In this document: positions 9,990 to 13,656 of the stretch, one piece after another
How positions within the stretch are numbered: the stretch's first letter is position 1
How the letters are laid out: the number at the start of each line of letters is the position of its first letter
Origin: Miltoncostaeaceae bacterium
GTDB lineage: Bacteria; Actinomycetota; Thermoleophilia; Miltoncostaeales; Miltoncostaeaceae
Direction: 5' to 3'
Length of the DNA stretch: 13,656 nt
Assembly: GCA_030598075.1 (NCBI GenBank)
Contig: JAUVQP010000021.1
Location: 1 to 13,656, forward strand
Notes under the pieces: model-generated
Told to the model about the DNA's origin: nothing
The model's input: only the letters and a program-made list of their open reading frames with translations
Databases searched by the model: none
Translations under genes and position numbers: made by a program

Positions 9990-11207
9990 GTGGCCGACGT
10001 CAAACCCTTCCGCGCACTCTGCTACGACCCAGCAGTCGCGGGGCCGCTCGGCGACCTGGTCGCACCGCCCTACGACGTCGTCTCCGACGACGAGCGCCGC
10101 GAGCTGCTGCGCCGCAGCCCGCACAACGCGTGCCGCCTGATCCTCCCCGAGCTTCCCTACGAGGAAGTCCGCGGGCTCATCGACCGCTGGATCGACTCGG
10201 GCGCCCTGACCCGCGCGGACGCACCGCGCATGGTGGCCTGGATCCAGTCCTTCCAGCTGGCGGACGGCACCGAGCGCGAGCGGCGCACGCTCCTCGCGGC
10301 GGTGGCGCTCGAGCCGTACGAGAACCGCGTGGTCCGACCGCACGAGCGCACGCACGCCGGCCCCAAGGAGGACCGCCTTCGTCTCACGCGAGAGGTTCGC
10401 ACGAACCTCTCGCCGATCTTCGGCGTCTACCCCGACCCCGCCGGTGCCGCCTGGTCCGCCGCCGCCGTCGCGGGGCCGCCCGAGAGCGAGCTCACGGACC
10501 GCGACGGCACGGTCCACCGGTTCTGGGTCATCGACGATCCCTCCGCGCTCGAGAACGTCAGCGCCGCGTTCGCGCGCGCCTGGATTCTGATCGCCGACGG
10601 CCACCATCGCTACGAGACGGCCCTCGCGTACCGGAAGGAGAGGCGCGCCGTGCAGGGCGACGGCCCGGAGCAGCCGTTCGACCGGGTCATGATGGGCCTC
10701 ACCTCGCTGGACGACCCGGGCCTCGTCGTCCTTCCCACACACCGCCTGCTCTCGCGCTGGCCCGACGCAGTCGAAGGGCTCGTCGAGCAGCCCGTCGGCG
10801 ATCTGGAGAGCCTTCTGTCCGCGCTCGGGGAGGCGCCAGAGACAGCACCTGCCTTCGGGCTCGTCCGACCCCGGAGCATGAGTCTTCTCACCGGGGCACG
10901 AGATGCCGACGCCAGCCCGGCCGAACGCCTCGACGTGGCGGTGCTCGAGCGACGGGTCCTCATCCCGGGCCTCGGCGCTGACCAGGCGCAGCTCGCGCAC
11001 GACGGGGAGCTCGGCTACACGAAGGACGCTCGGGACGCGGCGGAGCGAGTGGCGTCGGGCGCGGTGGGCGCGGCCGTCATCATGCGGCCCATTCCCAAGC
11101 CCGACGTGGCAGCGGTGTCGGACTCCGGCGAGACCATGCCCCAGAAGTCGACCTACTTCTTCCCCAAGCTCCTCACCGGGGTGGCGTTCCACCCGCTTGA
11201 CGTCTGA
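9990..11207 (+). CDS. DUF1015 family protein
   Basis: 405 residues, the normal length for DUF1015. The N-terminus VADVKPFRALCYDP, then LVAPPYDVVSDDER, is the family's opening block. IADGHHRYETALAYR (residues 201-215) is the highly conserved central motif. The C-terminus carries MPQKSTYFFPKLLTGVAFHPL (383-403, in two parts: the MPQKSTYFFPK core and the closing TGVAFHPL), also diagnostic. The family is related to the SerK/SbnI free-serine kinase group, but which reaction most bacterial members catalyse is not established, so I assign no function. It is soluble, with no signal peptide. The GTG at 9990 fits the family N-terminus exactly; GGGG at 9984-9987 is too close to serve as a normal ribosome binding site. 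It is divergent from the helicase operon. Confidence 0.85.
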   Translation: MADVKPFRALCYDPAVAGPLGDLVAPPYDVVSDDERRELLRRSPHNACRLILPELPYEEVRGLIDRWIDSGALTRADAPRMVAWIQSFQLADGTERERRTLLAAVALEPYENRVVRPHERTHAGPKEDRLRLTREVRTNLSPIFGVYPDPAGAAWSAAAVAGPPESELTDRDGTVHRFWVIDDPSALENVSAAFARAWILIADGHHRYETALAYRKERRAVQGDGPEQPFDRVMMGLTSLDDPGLVVLPTHRLLSRWPDAVEGLVEQPVGDLESLLSALGEAPETAPAFGLVRPRSMSLLTGARDADASPAERLDVAVLERRVLIPGLGADQAQLAHDGELGYTKDARDAAERVASGAVGAAVIMRPIPKPDVAAVSDSGETMPQKSTYFFPKLLTGVAFHPLDV

Positions 11208-11220
11208 GAGGCTGTCTCAG
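11204..11220 (+). terminator. Hairpin at the DUF1015 stop codon
   Basis: CTGAGA (11204-11209) and TCTCAG (11215-11220) form a perfect 6-bp stem around the five-base loop GGCTG, with a possible extra T-G pair outside. The stem contains the TGA stop at 11205-11207. No T-run follows, so this is at best a weak or factor-assisted terminator; in GC-rich genomes such stems also arise by chance. Confidence 0.3.
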
Positions 11221-11329
11221 GGCCACGAGCACGCGACTGGAACACAGCGCTCGACGATCCCGGCGCCGTCATCGAGGCCGAGGGCGCGGCTCGATGGACG
11301 TTCTCGAGTGCCGCCTGTTGACAGAGCAC

Positions 11330-11335
11330 TAGTAT
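11330..11335 (+). promoter_or_regulatory. Candidate -10 element upstream of the small membrane protein
   Basis: TAGTAT is a good TAnnnT box in the 287-base gap between the DUF1015 and membrane-protein genes, and is among the few AT-rich spots there. A perfect TTGACA lies at 11318-11323, but the six-base spacing is far too short for a -35/-10 pair. A start near 11343 would give either a 150-base leader for the gene at 11495 or a leaderless message for the short ORF at 11344. Confidence 0.35.
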
Positions 11336-11343
11336 CGAGCGCG

Positions 11344-11505
11344 GTGGGACCTCTCCGAAACCGCCGCCTCACGGAGGACCGGAGGAGCCGCATCCCGGCG
11401 GCCCGGAACCGCGTTCGCGACTTCCCTCCGCTCCGCGTGGGCGACGTTCCCCACGTGGCGCCGACGCCCGTCATCGCCCACGCCAAGGAGCGCCATGGCT
11501 CCTGA
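11344..11505 (+). CDS. Possible 53-residue Arg-rich leader ORF
   Basis: A short open frame starting GTG eight bases after the TAGTAT box and ending TGA at 11503-11505, overlapping the start of the next gene by 11 bases. The product begins MGPLRNRRLTEDRRSR and contains 11 arginines. By my count 46 of 53 codons end in G or C, as in the real genes here. No family is recognised and there is no membrane segment. It could be a leaderless small protein or regulatory leader peptide, or just a chance frame in a GC-rich 5' leader, which is at least as likely. Confidence 0.22.
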   Translation: MGPLRNRRLTEDRRSRIPAARNRVRDFPPLRVGDVPHVAPTPVIAHAKERHGS

Positions 11506-11911
11506 GCGCCCTCGCTCGTCGCCGGCAGAGCCCGAGCCGCCGCCGCGCGGGGACCCGCTGCCCGACTGGGTCGAGCGCGAGACCGAGGACTGGGATCAGA
11601 TCGCGCGCCTCACGCCGCGCGTGGGCCGCTTCATGGCACTGTTCGTCCCCTCCTGGCTGGTGCTGCTGCTGCTTCTCGGCCTCACCGGGGGACCGCTCGG
11701 ACCGCTGTTCGCGCTGGGAACGCTGGGCGCGGCGCTGATCGCGTGGCGCCTGGAGCGCCGCTGGACGGGGCGACGGGAGGGCTCGGCACGAGAGCGCCTC
11801 GCGCGACGGCGGGCGAGTCCGATCCGCCCTCTGGCGGCGGCCGCCATCGGAGGCGGCCTGATCCTGTTGGTGATCTACGTCATCTTCGTCCTCGCCAGCG
11901 CGGGCTCGTAG
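11495..11911 (+). CDS. Small three-helix membrane protein, function unknown
   Basis: 138 residues. The N-terminal 40 residues are polar, Pro/Glu-rich and cytoplasmic-looking (PSSPAEPEPPPRGD-type composition). Three hydrophobic segments follow: about 46-63 (ALFVPSWLVLLLLLGLTG), 68-84 (LGPLFALGTLGAALIAW) and 113-134 (LAAAAIGGGLILLVIYVIF). A strongly basic loop at 86-111 lies between helices two and three and should face the cytoplasm. There is no motif or family I recognise. ATG at 11495 has an excellent ribosome binding site, AAGGAG, ending four bases upstream. Transcription may come from the candidate promoter at 11330 or by read-through from the DUF1015 gene. Confidence 0.7.
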   Translation: MAPERPRSSPAEPEPPPRGDPLPDWVERETEDWDQIARLTPRVGRFMALFVPSWLVLLLLLGLTGGPLGPLFALGTLGAALIAWRLERRWTGRREGSARERLARRRASPIRPLAAAAIGGGLILLVIYVIFVLASAGS

Positions 11912-11929
11912 CGGCCGCCACCACCAATT

Positions 11930-11944
11930 CCCGCGCCGCGCGGG
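11930..11944 (+). terminator. GC-rich hairpin after the small membrane protein gene
   Basis: CCCGCG (11930-11935) and CGCGGG (11939-11944) pair perfectly around a three-base loop, 18 bases downstream of the stop at 11911. There is no T-tract after it, so it would be an incomplete intrinsic terminator. The position fits a transcript end, but such stems are easy to find at this base composition. Confidence 0.35.
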
Positions 11945-12112
11945 CCGGGGGATTGACGGACGCGCCAAGAAGGTTCACCATTTGGATACGGGAAGGTCAG
12001 CGCTGGGTCATGTCTCCACGCGACGGCCTCTCGGGCACGTTGAACTCAACCGGGGACGCCAATGTACCCCACCCCACAGTCGGCGAGCGCACACCACAAA
12101 GTGGCTCCCGAA

Positions 12113-12132
12113 CTCGGTCGATATCGACCGAG
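12113..12132. repeat. Perfect 20-bp palindrome
   Basis: CTCGGTCGAT (12113-12122) is followed at once by its exact reverse complement ATCGACCGAG (12123-12132), with no spacer and no pairing beyond. Spacer-free palindromes of this length resemble binding sites of dimeric repressors such as TetR-family proteins rather than RNA hairpins. The related string TCGATATC recurs near 12340. No gene start is visible next to it. Confidence 0.8.
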
Positions 12133-12458
12133 CGTTGGGCGCACAGCGCCGAACGGCGCAGGCAGCGCTGGTATCGACGGTGGGTTGTTTGCATCGCGTC
12201 GCCGGGTTCAACACGCCGCGCGCGGATGGTCACACGCCGGCCATCGCGACGGCGCAGCCGCAGGGACACAACGAGCAGGCGCGTCGTGCTCCGGGCGGAG
12301 CACACACGCTGCCGCCGGGAGGTGACGCCTCTGGATGCGTCGATATCCGGCGGGCTCAACGGAACGTAGCCGAGGAGCCCGCCACTCCATCACACGCAGG
12401 GACGCCTCGGTCGCGCGCCGTGAAGGGGCGGGGGCGAGGCGGCCTCACAAGGGACACC

Positions 12459-12496
12459 GGAGAGCCGCCACGACGAGAGCGTCGTGGCGGCTCTCC
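12459..12496 (-). terminator. Perfect 17-bp stem-loop downstream of the MFS gene
   Basis: GGAGAGCCGCCACGACG (12459-12475) and its exact reverse complement (12480-12496) enclose the four-base loop AGAG. The stem is very stable and lies about 120 bases beyond the stop of the minus-strand MFS gene, so it is well placed to end that transcript. Being symmetric, it could also stop rightward transcription. Neither side has a clear T-run, so termination would be of the non-U-tract kind or Rho-assisted. Strand is given for the MFS transcript. Confidence 0.65.
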
Positions 12497-12615
12497 TCGC
12501 GTCTTGGTGGCTGCCCCATGATGGCGGCCACAACCGTGAGTGTGCTCCGAACCGTCGCGACGCGCCGCCCGATCCTCCTTGCCGCACTCGGCTTTCGCGA
12601 CAGGCCGGCGGCGGC

Positions 12616-13656
12616 TCATGCCGAGACGGCCTCTTCGGCCGGCTGCGCCGGCTGGCCGCGCAGCTGCATCCAGCCCCACCACGAAACCAGGGCCGCCAAG
12701 GCGCCGGCGAAGATGCACAGGACCCAGAAGGGCGCGAGAGCACTGCCCGCCGCGGCGGCCAGCGGTCCGACCGCGTACCCAGCGGCGAAGATGATCGTCA
12801 GCACGCCCGCCGACAGCCCGTAGGCCCCGACCATGCCGGCGTCGTCGACCGCCTCGGTCACGAGCGGTCCCGCGGGCGCACCGATCAGCGCCATTCCGAA
12901 ACCGACCACCAGCAGCCAACCCGCCACCCAGTACACGGGGCCGAACCCGATCATCGGTAGCGAGACCCCAAGGAGCACTCCTCCCAGAAGAATCGGCTGT
13001 CGCCGTCCGTGCCGGTCCGACCAGCGCCCGGCCAGCGGAACGGTCCCGAAGTAGGACACCAGGACCGCCGCGAAGACGAGGCCCACGGAGAGGGGCAGCA
13101 GGTGAAGCCGATCGGTCAGATCGAGCGGTAGCAGCGGCTCGATGAACGCCAGAGCAGCCGCGAGCGTCGCGAGCGCCGCCGCTCCCGCCCGCGCCTTGGG
13201 CTGCCGAACCAGGCGCCCCATCGCCTTGAGGAGCGGTGGTGGTAGTGGTGTTCCCGCCTTGCGCGTCTCCGGGACCATCATCACCGGAACCAACATGATC
13301 GCGGGCAGCGCGACCGCGGCCAGGAACGCCGTGCGGGTGCCCGCAGCCTGGATGAGAGCGCCGCCGAGAATCGGCCCGAGGAGGCCCACGCCGCCGCCCG
13401 CGACCTCGGCGAGGCCGATACGGTAGCCGAGCTGGTCGCGCGGATAGACATCGGAGATGGCCGCTATCCCGGCCGTCCAGACGACGCCGGCGGCGGCCCC
13501 TTGGAGCGCCCGCGCGGCGACCAGCACGCCCACACTTGCCGCCAGGGCGAACATGACCGTCGCTCCCATCAGCACGAGCGCGGCCACGATCATCGCCGGA
13601 CGGCGACCCGTGTGCTCGGTTATCCGGAGCGCCGCGACGGCGGCGAGGAGCTGGGC
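12616..13656 (-). CDS. MFS family transporter, 5' partial
   Basis: 346 residues are visible. The frame is still open at the right edge, and the residues before the first visible ATG at 13593 continue the family pattern (LRITEHTGRRPAMI), so the N-terminus and first helix or two lie outside. Two copies of the MFS loop motif A (G-x-x-x-D-R-x-GRR) are present: a degraded one at the right edge between helices 2 and 3, and GRWSDRHGRR in the second half at the matching loop, confirming two homologous six-helix halves. The rest is a series of hydrophobic segments such as LVAARALQGAAAGVVWTAGI (which resembles the RxxQG motif B region) and VGLLGPILGGALIQAAG (like the PxxGG motif C of drug/H+ antiporters). 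It is an inner-membrane proton-coupled exporter, probably of drug type; the substrate cannot be read from the sequence. It ends at TGA (12616-12618) with an acidic Ala/Pro-rich tail. Confidence 0.85.
   Translation of the reverse strand, partial: AQLLAAVAALRITEHTGRRPAMIVAALVLMGATVMFALAASVGVLVAARALQGAAAGVVWTAGIAAISDVYPRDQLGYRIGLAEVAGGGVGLLGPILGGALIQAAGTRTAFLAAVALPAIMLVPVMMVPETRKAGTPLPPPLLKAMGRLVRQPKARAGAAALATLAAALAFIEPLLPLDLTDRLHLLPLSVGLVFAAVLVSYFGTVPLAGRWSDRHGRRQPILLGGVLLGVSLPMIGFGPVYWVAGWLLVVGFGMALIGAPAGPLVTEAVDDAGMVGAYGLSAGVLTIIFAAGYAVGPLAAAAGSALAPFWVLCIFAGALAALVSWWGWMQLRGQPAQPAEEAVSA

Larger units (their letters stand above)
11912..12615. other. Long spacer between convergent genes, no convincing gene
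   Basis: About 700 bases lie between the stop of the small membrane protein gene and the stop of the MFS gene, which point at each other, so neither needs a promoter here. Several frames are open on both strands (for example + 11982-12521), but their translations match nothing I know, lack good starts, and run through the 17-bp hairpin. The sequence contains a GC-rich hairpin after the left gene, a perfect 20-bp palindrome and a perfect 17-bp stem-loop, listed separately. No tRNA-like cloverleaf, SRP RNA or tmRNA signature was found by eye. It could be a decayed region or hold a non-coding RNA. Confidence 0.5.

Noticed and set aside
9911..10003. N-terminal extension of the helicase to an upstream ATG at 10003
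   Set aside because: The extra 31 residues resemble no UvrD N-terminus and would overlap the divergent DUF1015 start. ATG at 9910 sits directly before the conserved LTDDQ block.
11318..11335. TTGACA followed by TAGTAT as a -35/-10 promoter
   Set aside because: Only six bases separate the boxes instead of 16-18, so they cannot be a pair; only the TAGTAT is kept as a possible -10.
11247..11342. Inverted repeat GCGCTCGA (11247-11254) and TCGAGCGC (11335-11342)
   Set aside because: Only 8 bp with 80 bases between the arms; expected by chance in GC-rich DNA.
11982..12521. A 179-codon open frame in the convergent spacer, and others on both strands there
   Set aside because: TTG start with no ribosome binding site, weak third-position bias, no recognisable domain, and it runs through the perfect 17-bp hairpin.
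11912..12615. tRNA, SRP RNA or other known RNA gene in the spacer
   Set aside because: No T-loop with matching acceptor arms and no SRP or tmRNA signature could be found by eye; a covariance-model search would settle it.

Overview
This window is very GC-rich, gene-dense chromosomal DNA in which many genes start with GTG and overlap the preceding stop codon. The gene content suggests a high-GC actinobacterium (Actinomycetota), possibly class Thermoleophilia: a tandem ThyX protein, an AdnB-like helicase-nuclease with an Fe-S cluster motif, a DUF1015 protein, a YcnI-type DUF1775 protein and methylmalonyl-CoA epimerase. The lineage is inferred from family content; no rRNA or other marker gene is present. 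I see no tRNA, rRNA, CRISPR array, insertion sequence or phage gene.

Region 1 (2-6114, all + strand) is a tightly packed run. It holds a tandem-domain ThyX-like protein cut by the left edge, a DUF1385 membrane protein, a 58-residue unknown, a membrane-anchored YcnI-like copper-site protein, a nicotinate phosphoribosyltransferase, a methylmalonyl-CoA epimerase, a 73-residue unknown and a YchF-type GTPase/ATPase. Four junctions overlap by 1-4 bases (GTGA or TAGTG), so translational coupling is likely. The functions are mixed housekeeping (dTMP, NAD, propionyl-CoA metabolism, ribosome-associated NTPase). One junction, before the epimerase, reads GTAA where the local pattern predicts GTGA, leaving the epimerase without a normal start codon.

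Region 2 (6111-9910, - strand) is a two-gene operon. It contains a UvrD/PcrA-type helicase fused to a RecB-like nuclease with four Fe-S cysteines, followed by an OB-fold plus HD-domain protein of the YhaM exoribonuclease type. They overlap by ATGA. The HD gene converges on the ychF-like gene, and both end inside one CTAG palindrome.

Region 3 (9990-11911, + strand) carries a DUF1015 gene divergent from the helicase and a small three-helix membrane protein, separated by 287 bases that may hold a short leaderless ORF. Region 4 (11912-12615) is about 700 bases between convergent genes with no convincing gene. It contains a perfect 20-bp palindrome and a perfect 17-bp hairpin. Region 5 (12616 to the right edge, - strand) is an MFS transporter whose N-terminus lies outside the window.

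No defence island or clearly new multi-gene system is visible. The observations most worth checking are the broken epimerase start, the degenerate HD site of the YhaM-like protein coupled to the helicase-nuclease, the complementary degenerate halves of the ThyX protein, and the structured spacer in region 4.
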